From Saururus chinensis (taxonomy: Eukaryota > Streptophyta > Magnoliopsida > Piperales > Saururaceae): 64,000 nucleotides of DNA. The notes beneath the pieces were generated by a model, which was given only the letters and a program-made list of their open reading frames with translations, was not told the DNA's origin and made no database searches. Numbering within the stretch: the stretch's first letter is position 1; every line of letters starts with the position of its first letter. This document shows, piece after piece, positions 23,630 to 35,448 of the stretch. Both the position numbers and the translations under genes were made by a program. The stretch lies in contig CP141140.1 of assembly GCA_035235625.1 (NCBI GenBank), forward strand, positions 65,984,782-66,048,781, written 5' to 3'.

Positions 23630-26428
23630 GGTGTGGGGGTTCAGCCGTAGACCATAGGCCTGGACACTCATTTATGGTGTGAAAATAGAGAGAGAATGAG
23701 AGAGCATAGGATAAGATCAGAGAGAAAAAAAGAAAACAAATTAAAGAAAACAAATCGGGCTCGGTCGAGCCCAATCCTTCCAGTTTCTTGTGCCCCAGTT
23801 GTCCATGGCTACCGGTGGGCCACAAGGCCGCCGCCACTAGCTCCTTCCCGGCCTGGTGGTAGCAAGGGACGGCCATACCGGCCCCAATTGCTCTCCCCAT
23901 CGCCCCACTTCTCTCCCCTGGTTTCCCCGATTCCTCCTCACTCCCTCTGTCTTGTGACTGGGCAGTGCCAGTGGGCTCCGCCTGGCCTCCGTTCGGCTAG
24001 CCACGGACCAGCAATTGCAAGATCGGCACCTAGCCAACTCATTGGCCCCCTGAGTTCCATTTCCCCCAGTTAGCCTTCTCCCCCTTCACTTTGTTTTGAG
24101 TTTTGGTTGTCATTGCGTGGTCCGGCAAAGGCCAGCCGGCAGACCATAGCTTCGCCCTAGACCGGTGATGGCAGGGGGATGTTTTCCCCGGCATCACTTT
24201 GTCTCCTCCTCCACCCCTTCCTTCTCTCCTCCATCAGCACGTTCTGCCCTGTTTTGGTTGTTGTTCCACGTTCGGTTGGGACTATTGGCATCGGAAGCTA
24301 TCGGCTTTGGCCAAGGACAGCTCCGTCAGGCCGTCTTGGCCATGGAGGAGCCGGCCAAGGCCGCCACCTTCCCTCCCTGGCCCTCTCTTCCACCCTTTTC
24401 TCTTTTGTTCTTCTGCCCAGATCCATCAACGCTCTGTGTTGGGCTCTGTAGCCGCCGGTGCTGGTTGGCAGTGGCCAGTCGGCCACCTTGGGTTCTGCCT
24501 CAGATTGATGACGGCCAGGGATGGCCCTGCTCGGGCTGGTTCCAGCTCCACTACCCTTCTGCGCTTCTCTTTTTGTCTGAGCTAGATGCCCTTTTTGGGT
24601 GCATCCCTAGTTGCAGCTAATGGTAAGATTCTAGCCGGTTTGTTGTGGCTTGACGACTATGAGTAGTCATCACCTTTGCCCAGTTCGACCTCCTTAGACC
24701 TGTGCTCCTCCTTGTGGCCCGCAGCCCCAATTAGTTTCACCTCACCGACATGTCTGCCAGTTGACCCCTCTTGCCCATTTCATGCTATCGGTACCAGACG
24801 GCCTCTGGCAAGATTATGCATGACCTACCCTGACTGTAGGTGGATGAGTTCACCTGCATAGGCCTTGGCCAGTGACGGCCTCATGGCTTTTGCTTGACCT
24901 TGAACCTTCCCCCTTCCCTATGTCGTGTGAGATGCACAACGACCTGTGCCATTAATTTTGGTTGTGGGTGGTGATCGGTGATGTTGCCATTTTGATTAGC
25001 CACCACTAGGGCCTTAGCTCTGTCAGCCCCTTATGCGCCTTGGGCCACCACTATCTAGCCCACTCCTCCTTCCCTTTGGCCATGTGTGCATGTAGCTGCG
25101 CGTGCAGTTTAGGGTTTAGGTGCCACTTTGGTGCTGCCTGACCGTCGGATGGCCCACCATCGTCTGGATTGGACCACCAGAGTTCTCCACCTCTCCTCCA
25201 TCCTTGAGCGTCACCCCATGCCCTCTTCCCTTATGTGGGCCCTTGTTAACGCGAAATCGACTCCATTGGGTGTTGTCCACGACCGATTTTGACATCTTGT
25301 GGCCGGTCAAGTATTTCTCAGCTGTCGGCCGACCTTCATTTAGTACACCCTCGAATTCTGGTCACACCTGCCACTCATTGGCACGACATTTCTCCCGGCC
25401 GCCCCTAGTGTCCTGCTGTGGTCATGGATTTTTCTGCATTGACTTTTGACACTCCGTTTGGCCATGAGTACTTCTGGCACTTCCTAAAACCTTGGGACAA
25501 CAACTCTCTCAACTTGGCAATGCTTTTGGCCACAAACTCTGCCACCGATGCCACCACCGTCATGTGCTCGCCATCAAACATCATGATTACGAGGTAAGGA
25601 GCTTTGAACTCATAATTTCATGATAGTATGCTTTGAATGTGTAGTAGCATGCTAGGGTTGTATGATTCAATGTTTTGGATGTTAAATTATGATCCATTTG
25701 CATGACATAAGAGAATGAATTATGGCATGTTGAAATGCAAATGATATGTATGAGTTGTAGGTATGTTTTATGGATGTGGAATATGTATGTGCTAGTGATG
25801 GCTAGCGTGTATGTGAGTATGCTACATATGTGTATTATGTATGTGCTAGTGATGACTAGCGAGTATGTTGGTATGTTACGTATGTGGACTATGTGTGTGG
25901 GTAGAAGTTTGGGCGATGAACAACATAGAGGGATTGGTATGGAGTTGGATGTGGATGTGTAAGCGTGTGACATAAGATAACAGACGTATGTGTGACAGAC
26001 GAGGAATGGAGCAGATTGGTTTGGTTTGGTTTGGAGCGCACATCAGGGGTTTGGTAAGTAAGAGGACTTATGCTTGGAGCCTTATGGGGGTTTATTAGAC
26101 AGTTAGAGTGTGCATAATTGTACAAGCATAACATACAGATTATGAAGTAAAAAGTAAACATAATTAGTGAGGCTTTAAGTAAGAGGGTGATAACGGGAAT
26201 CTGCTGTGAGGAGCTCAGTTTGATAATGCCAAGTAAGATATTTTCATTGCAAGGTGGATGGCGGAGACTATATGATTATGTAAGGATCTGATGTATAGCG
26301 AGTTATGATCATGATATGGATGGGTTAAGTGAAGTTTGCTGCCCTGTCGAACTAGGGTTTCAAATCGGGCTCAACTTCGTTTTGATCAGTGAAGTACTAT
26401 ATGTTTGAGAAGTTTTTGGTGGCATAAT
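23630..26428. other. GC-rich interior of the beta LTR
   Basis: A GC-rich, pyrimidine-biased stretch (to about 25.5 kb) with overlapping open frames on both strands that do not resemble any protein family. It then becomes a T/G-rich part with a roughly 57-bp imperfect repeat at 25740-25890 (GTATGTGCTAGTGATG occurs twice). No gene is supported. Confidence 0.5.
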
Positions 26429-27000
26429 TGTCACGCCCCGGCATTGCCTGACCCGAGCTGAACCCGGTCCAAGGGCCGAACCAATGCACGGGGGCGATGG
26501 ATTGAAACGATTGAGGAAAAATAGCGGAAGACTTGTGCCCCAACTACGGGCAATCTAATTTACGGAGTCTACGCACTACTTTGAGCAAGAGTAAATAGGT
26601 AGAACCAAAGAGTTAAACTCTAATTAAACCATAATCTCAAACCCACATACTAATAATTCATAGCCACACACTTGGCTCCAAAACAAGTCTCAAAGAAACT
26701 AAAAACATAGTATCTCACAAATCTAAGACAAGGATCATCGACAAGGTTCTAACATCAAAATAAGATAAACGAAGAGACATGCAAACTAGGAGCCTCCATG
26801 ACTACTCCCAAGTTCTCTCCGACCTTTCCTCATATAGAGGATCTTGTCCGTCTGCGTGTTATGCCACGCAACCCCAAAACAAAACAAGAAAGTGGGGTGA
26901 GTATAAAAACTCAATAATGGTTTTGAATATAACTATAATCACCAGAAAACACAACGGCATGGCGATGAAGCAAATCAAATCTATGATTAACATGCTATAC

Positions 27001-27374
27001 CACTTTCTGATCTTACACTCATATCACGTAAACCTGCATAATAGTGTCTTAAACATACCATTTCTGATCATGCATTCATATCACATAAACCTGCATAATA
27101 GTGTCTCAAACACACTATTTTTTATCATGCATTCATATCACATGAACCTGCATAATAGTGTCTCAAATATACCATTTTTGATCATGCAATCATATCACAT
27201 AAACCTGCATAATAGTGTCTCAAACACACCATTTCTGGTCATGCATTCATATCACATAAACTTGCATAATAGTGTCTCAAACACATCATTTCTGATCATG
27301 CAATCATATCACATAAACCTGCATAATAGTGTCTCAAACACACCATTTCTGATCATGCATTCATATCACATCTA
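27001..27374. repeat. 57-bp minisatellite in the alpha LTR, six units
   Basis: Units of 57 bp (core ATAAACCTGCATAATAGTG) repeat six times and are very similar to each other. A 198-residue open frame across it reflects only the repeat, because 57 is divisible by three. Confidence 0.9.
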
Positions 27375-28715
27375 ATTCATTCACCCTGCACGACACACGT
27401 ATCAAACACATGATACATAATCATGCATAACACTTATAATAGACATGCATCAATACAAATGGTGAATGCCTCCATTAAGGAGTAAACACAAGCATTGCCA
27501 CACAAGCATTGCCACATAGGCAAGAACACGGTCAAGGCCATGAAGGCAATAACACGGTCAAATTTCCACACAGGAAATATAAAAGAGTCGGGGTTGTCAA
27601 TCCCTAAAGCTGCTCGCCCTAGATGATCCTGGCCAAGGATGTCCCATTCTCACACAAAGAATCTAGAGCAGGGGTGTTTGCCCAGGTGACATCTCCTGCG
27701 GAGGGGAGAGCCCGAATCTCACACAGAGAACCCTAAAACACGTGGTAGCGGGTGCACACGGCATACCACACTGGATTCTCAGGGTCCAGATAACACTCAC
27801 AATAATAATCTCAAATCCACAAGACAAGTACACAACTCGTCCCCACAAATTCCATGTCTCTAGACTCAACCCAGGGAGTATATACGTTCTACACAGGAAC
27901 TTAAATCGAAAACATGTCCTTTCGGACCAACTAAGTTTTGATTAATTCACCGAGCGATTAATCCGGCACGCAATCTCAAACATTGTATACAATCGATTAA
28001 ATTCCGGTTAACCAAAGGTAAAACTTCGTGCATGAACACTGATCCATGATGCATGATAACATGATACATCCGTGAGCAAGACCTATGTGCATTCCAACAC
28101 ATAGAACGTGGTCCTAATCAGTCCCCTCATGCATCATAATCACCTCATAATTAACTACAATGTCATAGTAAATTTCCCATACGTGTGTGTTCATGCATAT
28201 CTAAGCACATGCCCAATACTTAACACAAATTCATAAGACAATTTACACATGCTTGAACACATTCAAAACAATGATTCCTAACTGAAATCAAAACAAAATC
28301 CACCATAAGGATTAAATCCATCCATGTGAAATCGAACATTCACTCCCACAATCATGATTCTTCCATCCCTTAAGCTACAACATGATCACATCCACTACCC
28401 ATAAACCATCCTCATTATGAGAGAACACATCTCACCATTTTTCCACATAATATCCCTGCTAAAAACATATTCTATTCATAAGAATACCAACATTCAAAAG
28501 TTCAAGGTACTTCAACATCAACATGTATGATTATCAACCTAATATCATGCCATAAGACTATACTTAAACACATTCCATAAATTTTTCATCATCAATTCTA
28601 CACCTCCAGTAGCCTAATTTCATCATAATACACCTCCCATAACCATTAGAATCACTAAATGGAGTAAAACATTAAAATGAACATAAGTTTCAAAAATAGC
28701 AAAAATTACCGTGTA

Positions 28716-28813
28716 GCTGTTCGAACGCCCTGCAGGGACGTTCGATCGGCTATACTGCAAATCAGTCAAAAATGTAGTGTTGCTGTTCTAACACCCTAGA
28801 AGGCCGTTCTAAC
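28716..28813 (-). other. Four-site phased motif array (alpha, minus strand)
   Basis: Read on the minus strand, the sites are GTTAGAACGGC (28813-28803), GTTAGAACAGC (28792-28782), GATCGAACGTC (28747-28737) and GTTCGAACAGC (28726-28716). Start-to-start spacing is 21, 45 and 21 bp. The last two with their 10-bp spacer form a near-perfect dyad centred on CTGCAG. Function unknown. Confidence 0.7.
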
Positions 28814-30539
28814 TCCAACACAGTAGTTTTGACCTTCTTCATCATTTCGAATTTTAAAACCGAAACACCATAAAAACACCTTCAAATCTCATCCATGGTA
28901 CCAAACATTATCAAAAACTCATGAAACCTTTCAGAACACTAATCTATAACATTCTAAAACAAAGCCCTAAGAAATCGGATCAAGAAATTAACATTTACTA
29001 ATCCCACCATTAAAGCACTAAATCAAACAAATCTATTCCAAATAAACCATAAAAATCGAGATTTTACCATAAGAAAACTGAGATTTGAAGACCCATTACC
29101 TTGTCACTTGTTTAGATTCGGATTTGACCTTCACCCTTCTTAGAAACCTTCCAAAAACATGGTGTCTAAGTTAAACTCTATTAAAAATCGATTTAACATT
29201 GAAAACCTTGAAGAAATCTTAGATCTAGGGTTTGTTAAGCATAAAAAATGAATTTTGATAAGTAGGGTTTGAAGTAAGGGAGTAAATTAGTGACTTTGAT
29301 GCTTGAAATCGAATCAAATCAAAGGGGAAATGTTAGATTAAGAAAGGATTAGGAGAAAATCTAGGGTTTAAGCTTAATTAAGGAATAACATACCTTAATC
29401 TCCTATAATACAGGCCTAATTGGGGAATTAGGCCCTAATCACCTCTTCTCAGCCTATTCCTAAAATGGAAATGACTCAGCCCTTTCCCTTTTATAATAGG
29501 GTTTGAGGTGCATTAAATGATCTAACGGGGTGTAAGTAGAATTTTGGGCTAAAAATGGGTATTTTACAAATTTGAGCAATAATTAAATCTGAGAAAATTC
29601 TAAAAATTTTTGTATGAGCTTAAGTTGATGTCTGAGGCATTTTGGTCTAAAATTTTTAATTTTATTGGTGGGGCCCACAGGGGTCCCGCCAAACCCTTAT
29701 TTTTCAGAAAATTAGTGAAAATTAGAAAAATCCCAAAAATTCAGAATTGACTAGAAACTACTTAAAACTCATAAATGTAAAGTTATTTTTGCTTAAAACC
29801 TTTAGAAATCCCATTTATCTTAAAAAACCACAGAATTTAGATAAGAAAACGCGTAAACCACATATTAACCGATAAATCACACTAAAATAAAACCGGTTAA
29901 AAAATGAGAGTCCTTACAATAATTGTACTGCATAATGTACTTAATTTAAACTTGAATTGTAAACAAAGCTAATGATAGCGTAGTGAGTTTGAGACCTGAG
30001 GGTTTAGCGGATTAAGTTCTGTGTTTGAGCTAGCTGATAATGAGTTAGCTTAGCATTTCTTATATCTTGTCATGGTGTTTGTCCTGTGGGATATTGTCTG
30101 TGTGTTGTATGGAGCACCAGACTTTTGATGCTCTGTTGAGAGCGATGCATGTTTTTTATTTGGTCTGTGTGCTGAATTAAGCCCGGACGTTTGTTGCTCT
30201 ATTGAGAGTGTTGTATGATTCCTGCCCAAGAGTGGCACTATATGTTTCTGCCTGAGTGACACTATATGATTCTGCCCAAGAGTAGCACTATCACTATAAG
30301 ATCCCTAGAGTGTAGGCAATTGTATGACCCCTTATGTGTGAGTGTTTATTTTTGCGCTCTCAGGTAAGTAGTATCATGGACCTGCTTTTACCTGTTTGAT
30401 CTTGTGCCCCATGAGCATTGGTGTGCCTTAACTTCAAAAAAGTTCATGGTGTCTAGTCACTCCCCGAAGGTTAAGGTGATGCCCCAATGACATTCTTTTT
30501 CATTTCGACGTTGGAGCTTATTAGTTGTAATGAGCTTCA

Positions 30540-30800
30540 GTGGTCAATAGTATGTGTACGACTATATGAGTATGAGTACGATTGTAAGAGTATGAGTATG
30601 ACTGTAAGAGTATGAGTATGAGCATAACCGTAAGAGTATGAGTATGAGCAAGACTGTAAGAGTATGATTTTGAGCAAGACAGTAAATGTATGTTTACGAG
30701 TAAGGTCATATGAGTAAGTGTAAGATTATACAAGTAAGGTCGTACAAGTATGTGTAAGTTATATGAGTAAGCGTACGATTGTACGAGTAAGTTTGTAAGA
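30540..30800. repeat. Short tandem repeats in the beta LTR
   Basis: Degenerate units built on GAGTATGAGTATGACTGTAA are repeated about ten times with decay. Non-coding. Confidence 0.7.
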
Positions 30801-31514
30801 CCCTGAATAAGGGTGTTTGTGTAAGTTTGGTTTGATGGTGTGTTATGCGTGATTATATGCATATGTGCATAATTATGATATATTTTCCTGCTTCATGTTT
30901 GAGTTGCATGAATGTATCTATTTATGGACTTACTGACTTCACTATTTAGAACTCCCCTAATGGGTATTTTTCTACTGAGTATGAAAATACTCATTACCCT
31001 ATTTTTTAGCCCCGTTGTTTGGGAGGCTTTTGCAGGTTTGTGATGGAGAGCTCTTGGAGATGGATGCTCATTTCTACGATGGATTGTTTTGCCTTTGACT
31101 CAGGTATATTTGACTCACTACGAGTATCATTTGTGCCATGATCTGATGTATTGGGTGTGATGAGTTTTAAGGTGTTTATACCTTCTGGACTTTTAATTTG
31201 GACCAGACAGTGGAGTGCTTATGGGACTTGTACTCGGGGATGCTTGAGAGTTATTTGTATTTAAAAATTCATGATCATGGTAATTTATTCGTATGTTTGT
31301 TTTCAAGTAGTGCCTGAGGATATTTGGTTTGGATGTATGACGTTTGATCGAATGAGGAAAATTTTGGATGGGAAAATTGAGGTGTAGTGTTTTAAATTAT
31401 AAATTATTTTCACAAGTTTTGTATTTCATCATTTTTCCACGATTTACAGTCATCATATTGAAAAAAAATTCGTGAAATTTTAAGAAAATGTGATAAAAAA
31501 TCTTGGGCGTTACA

Positions 31515-32516
31515 GTTGATATCAGAGCCTAGGCAATCTGACTACAAGTCCATAACAATCGCAAGTCTAGAGTCGTGGCATGTAAGAGTAAGTTGGAGTT
31601 CGATTTTGTGGAATTCAGGGTGAAGACTTTTCCCTTGATTCCATTTGTTTCTGCCTTTGGGCAGAGTTGAGCCAAAGTGCGTTAACCACCGAGAGATTCG
31701 GGTGGTTATATCGCACGTTCATTGGCTGAGAAGTGCCATTGGTTGCTAAGGAATATGTTGAGTTTTGAAACGGTTTGCTAGCACCTTGAATGGCTATTAA
31801 GAAAGTCAAAGGCTGCTAGTGCTGAACTGAGATTACGAAGCACCTTGTTGAGGTTTTGTAAGCTCCAAAGGATCGGAGAGTGGTTATGACCACTTATGTT
31901 ATGACTAATAAAAATCTGTTAGACACATTTTTTTTCTGATTGGTCAGCTTATAGCCTAGCTGGAATACATTTTCATGAAGGATTTAAAATCCCTTTTGCA
32001 GTAGGCAAGGGAGTTGTGAGTTGTAGAGTATGAGACTCCTTTCACCTCCTTCCGTTGATTCGTGGTTAAATAGAAGATTCTAAGCCTCCAAGATCGTGGA
32101 CAACCTTAGAGATAACTACTTCGACACTAGTGAGTGTGGTAGTTATCACTTAAGATTTTGAGGAAGGAGGGTGTGAGTTCAGTGTGGATTTGATGATTGG
32201 GTGACCGCTCAGAGAGTAGTGGTAAACCATTGTATGATCAAGTGAGGTTAGTGTGCCCTGAAGGTTTGAATATCGTATCCTAGGTGTTTGAAAATGGCCA
32301 GCCCTATGTTTTGGGTGAACCGTTAAGGCCAGTCGATGCACAATTAAAGGTTGCAGAGCCTTTTGGTGGGTTGTTTGAGCAGTTATTTTATGGATTTAGT
32401 CTAGAAGAGCTAGACATTGTTAGGGATTTTCCTGACATGTTCTCTAATGACTTACTGGGATTTTTCGCCTCAGAGAATGGTAGAGTTCGTTGAACTTTAT
32501 GAAGGAGAATGAGTAT
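31515..32516 (+). pseudogene. Remnant of gypsy-type internal region
   Basis: This follows the beta 5' LTR and its primer site. At about 32400-32470 the translation LEELDIVRDFPDMFSNDL resembles the protease-reverse transcriptase linker of plant Ty3/gypsy polyproteins (typical form: V-R-[DE]-F-P-D-V-F). The open piece 32284-32493 is about 70 codons; no intact gag, protease, reverse transcriptase or integrase remains. Most of the internal region has been lost. Confidence 0.5.
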
Positions 32517-33704
32517 TGATAAGTATAATTTATATGCTATTTTACCCTTAATTATTCTATTGTCTAGTCTCATTTATGAGTTAATATTGTTTAAATAATT
32601 AGAAATTAAATTTAATTAGGTTAAAAAAAGCTTGTATGATGTTTTGAAGTAAATTGGCTTACTTATATTATTTTTTTGCAGATTCTTTATTGGTGTTTGA
32701 ACGGGGAGCAAAGGCGTTCGATCGGCTAAATGTGATTCAGAAGAACAATACAGTACATGCAATCAATCGGGCATGTATGCCGATCAATCGGGATAATGCG
32801 CAGTTTCCTATTTTAAGCTAGTTTTGAGTCATTTTCATATTAAACTTCTTCCTACGGTTCTTATGCCTATATAAAGATATATTTGACTCGAAATTGAAGG
32901 TTTATTCCATTAGATTTTCTGAAAAGAAAAAGGAAGAAGAAGATTGAAGAGAATTCAAAACTTTCAATGGAGATTCAAGAGCTTTATTCTACTATGGAGG
33001 CTAGATTTTTATTTTACTTAGGAGTTGATTAAACTATAGATAAGTTTTAGTTTCTTTTCTTTTTTAATTTAGATCTCAGTTGTGAATAATGACAATTGTA
33101 TGACAAGGATTTTCTTTTTAATGGAAGAGCTTCTCATGTTTATTTAATTCTATGTTGATTTATTGTCTTGTAGATGATAGATTGATGTGGTTTTGTTATT
33201 TACATCGATTCTAATTTCTATGATTTAGATAAGATGGTTATGCAATAGTTTTAATATTCAAATAATTAATGAAATAGATGAGTTATACTAAGATAAGACG
33301 AGTCATGCTTATAATTTAGTTTAGTGTAGATGATTCATGCTATTGTTGAAGATAGTTCATGTCATGGATTTAATTAATGATTCTTTTTGAAGTAATTCTA
33401 GCTTGTAGTTGAGAATACTTGTTCATATTCACATTAAATTTAGACTAAAGGTTAAAAAATTGTTATGGTTCTATAGTGAATTGGATTTCCTAAGTAAATT
33501 CCATTATATTAATCTCTTTCTTTTAAATTAATTGATTACTTTATTTTGCTTAATTAAAGTTTAGGTTCTTTTAGTTTTTAATTAACAAATTTTTCTCTTA
33601 GATTTAGTAATAATTCATCTATCCCTGAGGTTCAACAACCCTTAAATACTTATCCTAGTACAATTACTTTGTACACTTGCAAAGGGTTTAATTATAAACG
33701 ATTA
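32517..33704 (+). mobile_element. Solo LTR, family epsilon (Tat/Ogre-like ends)
   Basis: It starts TGATAAGTATAATTTATATG, as I recall for LTRs of the Tat/Ogre gypsy lineage, and ends AAACGATTA. The target duplication AGTAT lies on both sides (32512-32516 and 33705-33709). 1188 bp. A TATA box (TATATAAAG, 32868-32876) marks its promoter. Near the 3' end is CCCTGAGGTTCAACAACCC, typical of that lineage. The 3' end is TTA rather than the usual TCA/ACA. It carries the four-site array upstream of the TATA box. Confidence 0.75.
32695..32792 (+). other. Four-site phased motif array (epsilon)
   Basis: Sites: GTTTGAACGGG (32695), GTTCGATCGGC (32716), AATCAATCGGG (32761), GATCAATCGGG (32782). Spacing is 21, 45 and 21 bp, the same as in the alpha LTRs, but the spacers are different. 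It ends 76 bp upstream of the TATA box. Confidence 0.65.
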
Positions 33705-34472
33705 AGTATGCATGGATATATATAGGTATATAGTATGCTTTAGACATCTTCATGCAGGATGAATGTTTTATGTCATAATGTGATTATTCATGTTAGGAAT
33801 AATATGTTTGAGATATTTGCATACAGGATAATTACTTATGAGTAAGTATGATTATGGTAAGGAAAGTAATCAGAAATGAGATATTATATGTTATGTAGTC
33901 CTGATTGATCATGTTGATGTGTTGTGATTGTTTTTTTTTTTTTTTTCTGATTTACCGTTTCCGTAATCAAAACCTTACTGAGTTTATACTCACCCCACTT
34001 TTTATGTTTTATGTTTTGGGGTTGTATGGTGCGACATGTAGTTAATCAGGATGCTCTATATGAGGAACGGTTGGGGAGTGCTTGGGAGTAGGCGTGGATA
34101 CCTCTGGACTTTGCTATGTTTTCTTATTTACTCTATTGTTATATTAGAACATCATGTATGATGGATCTTATTTAAGACTCATGTAACACTTATGGTTTTA
34201 GACCTGTTTATGTCTTTTTATTTCGAGCCATGTTTGTCGGCTCAGGATACTAAGTATGTGGGTTGAGACTCGAGGACTGTTTCTAATCTATAGTCTCTTA
34301 TACGTTTACTTATTTTTCTTGCAAAAAAATTTAAAGGTGCGCTACTCCGTATGTATAAATTACTTGCTAGAGGGAGCAAGTCTTCGACAGTTTAACAATT
34401 TGTCGCCTCATCTGCTTTAACCGTCCCTTAGACTGGGTTTAGCTCGGGTTGGGTGGGCACTGAGGCGTGACA
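33705..34472 (+). mobile_element. 3' part of an alpha-related LTR
   Basis: From about 33950 this matches the terminal part of the alpha LTRs: TGAGTTTATACTCACCCCAC, then a TGGTGCGACATG-like block, a GAGGAACGG-like block, and an end in GGGCACTGAGGCGTGACA. The 5' part is missing in the window. A 16-T run lies at about 33930. Confidence 0.6.
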
Positions 34473-34804
34473 TAGGTTGTGTAGGAACAATGAAGCTTAT
34501 TTTACTCATGAGATTATTGTATGATTTGCATGGGTATGGAGGATGGTATGTGGCTAATGTACTTGATGTTGCAGGGTGAATATTTTTATTGAGAAATGAT
34601 TATGCATGAGATTATATTGAGAATGATTCATGCAAGGCGTGATTATGATAATAAGTTTCATATGTTTACACATGAGGTGCATATATGTTATGAGTTGCAT
34701 TTGAACCCATGATGCATAGGTGACACTACATGTACTTATGGAATGTGGGTTATAGCATGATATGCAGTTGGCATTACTATGTGTTGATGAAATATATTAT
34801 ATAT

Positions 34805-35448
34805 TGTAACGCCCGAGATTTTTCATACATTTTCCTTAAAATTCAAGAAATTTTTTTGTAACATAATGGTTGTAAATTGGGAAAAATGAGGAATACAAAA
34901 CCTTTGAAAGCAGTTCAAAAATTTAAAACATCACACATCAATCATTTTCCCATCCAAATTATTTACTCATTCGATTAAACATTGTATGGCCAAACCAAAC
35001 ATCCTTAGGCGCTACTTGAAAACAAATATATAAGTAAATTGCTATGATCATAGACTTTAAATACAAATCCCTCCCAGGCATCCCTGAGTAAAAGTCCCAT
35101 AACAGTCTACAGTCTAATCCAAATTACAAGTCCATAAAGAATAAACACTTCAATTCTTGTCTCACCCAATACAAGAGATCGTGGCACAAACAAAACTCGC
35201 AGTGAGTAAAAGATATACTTGAGTCAATTTTTTTTTACTTTTCTCTCCCTTAACCTCTGCTCTCTCACTTTTTCGCATCATAAGCGCGTGTCAAGGCCCA
35301 TGGCCTACGATTGAACCCCACACCCGACTCTACAGGTATAAATACCAAGGCCAAATACGCCGAAGAAGCATCACATTTTCCCGCCGAAAATGATCAGAAA
35401 AATGGCAGAAAAATTATATAAAATCGTAGAAAAATCAGGGACATTGCA
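34805..35448 (-). mobile_element. Short solo LTR, family beta, minus orientation
   Basis: On the plus strand it starts TGTAACGCCCGAG and ends GGGACATTGCA; the target duplication TATAT lies on both sides (34800-34804 and 35449-35453). It is 644 bp. Its two ends match the start and end of the 4.5-kb beta LTR in inverse orientation, but about 3.9 kb of the middle is absent, with the junction near 35228. Confidence 0.85.

Larger units (their letters stand above)
26429..29918 (-). mobile_element. Solo LTR, family alpha, minus orientation
   Basis: On the plus strand it starts TGTCACGCCCCGGCATTGCC and ends GAGAGTCCTTACA, the reverse of the alpha LTRs at 35547-42404. The target duplication ATAAT lies on both sides (26424-26428 and 29919-29923). 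3490 bp with no internal region. A TATA-like sequence on the minus strand is near 29490. It carries a 57-bp minisatellite and the four-site motif array. Confidence 0.88.
20710..31514 (+). mobile_element. Long LTR (family beta), interrupted by two solo LTRs, with primer site after it
   Basis: It starts TGTAATGTTCTTG at 20710 and ends GGGCGTTACA at 31514. Immediately after comes TTGATATCAGAGCC (31516-31529), which matches the tRNA-iMet primer-binding site used by many plant LTR retrotransposons with one change. This marks it as a 5' LTR. Removing the two insertions and one copy of each target duplication leaves about 4.5 kb. The short solo LTR at 34805-35448 shares both ends in inverse orientation. 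The interior (23.7-25.6 kb) is GC-rich, and its open frames overlap on both strands and look non-coding. No matching 3' LTR is in the window. Confidence 0.65.

Noticed and set aside
23696-24620. Long overlapping open frames on both strands in a GC-rich stretch
   Set aside because: Low-complexity Pro/Ser/Arg translations, no family resemblance, and the position is inside the beta LTR.
27001-27374. CRISPR-like array of regular repeats
   Set aside because: The units are contiguous with no unique spacers, the genome is a plant, and there are no cas genes.
26779-27375. 198-residue open frame with HSYHINLHNSV repeats
   Set aside because: It is the 57-bp minisatellite of a solo LTR; a period divisible by three keeps the frame open. 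The outer alpha copy gives the same peptide on the other strand.
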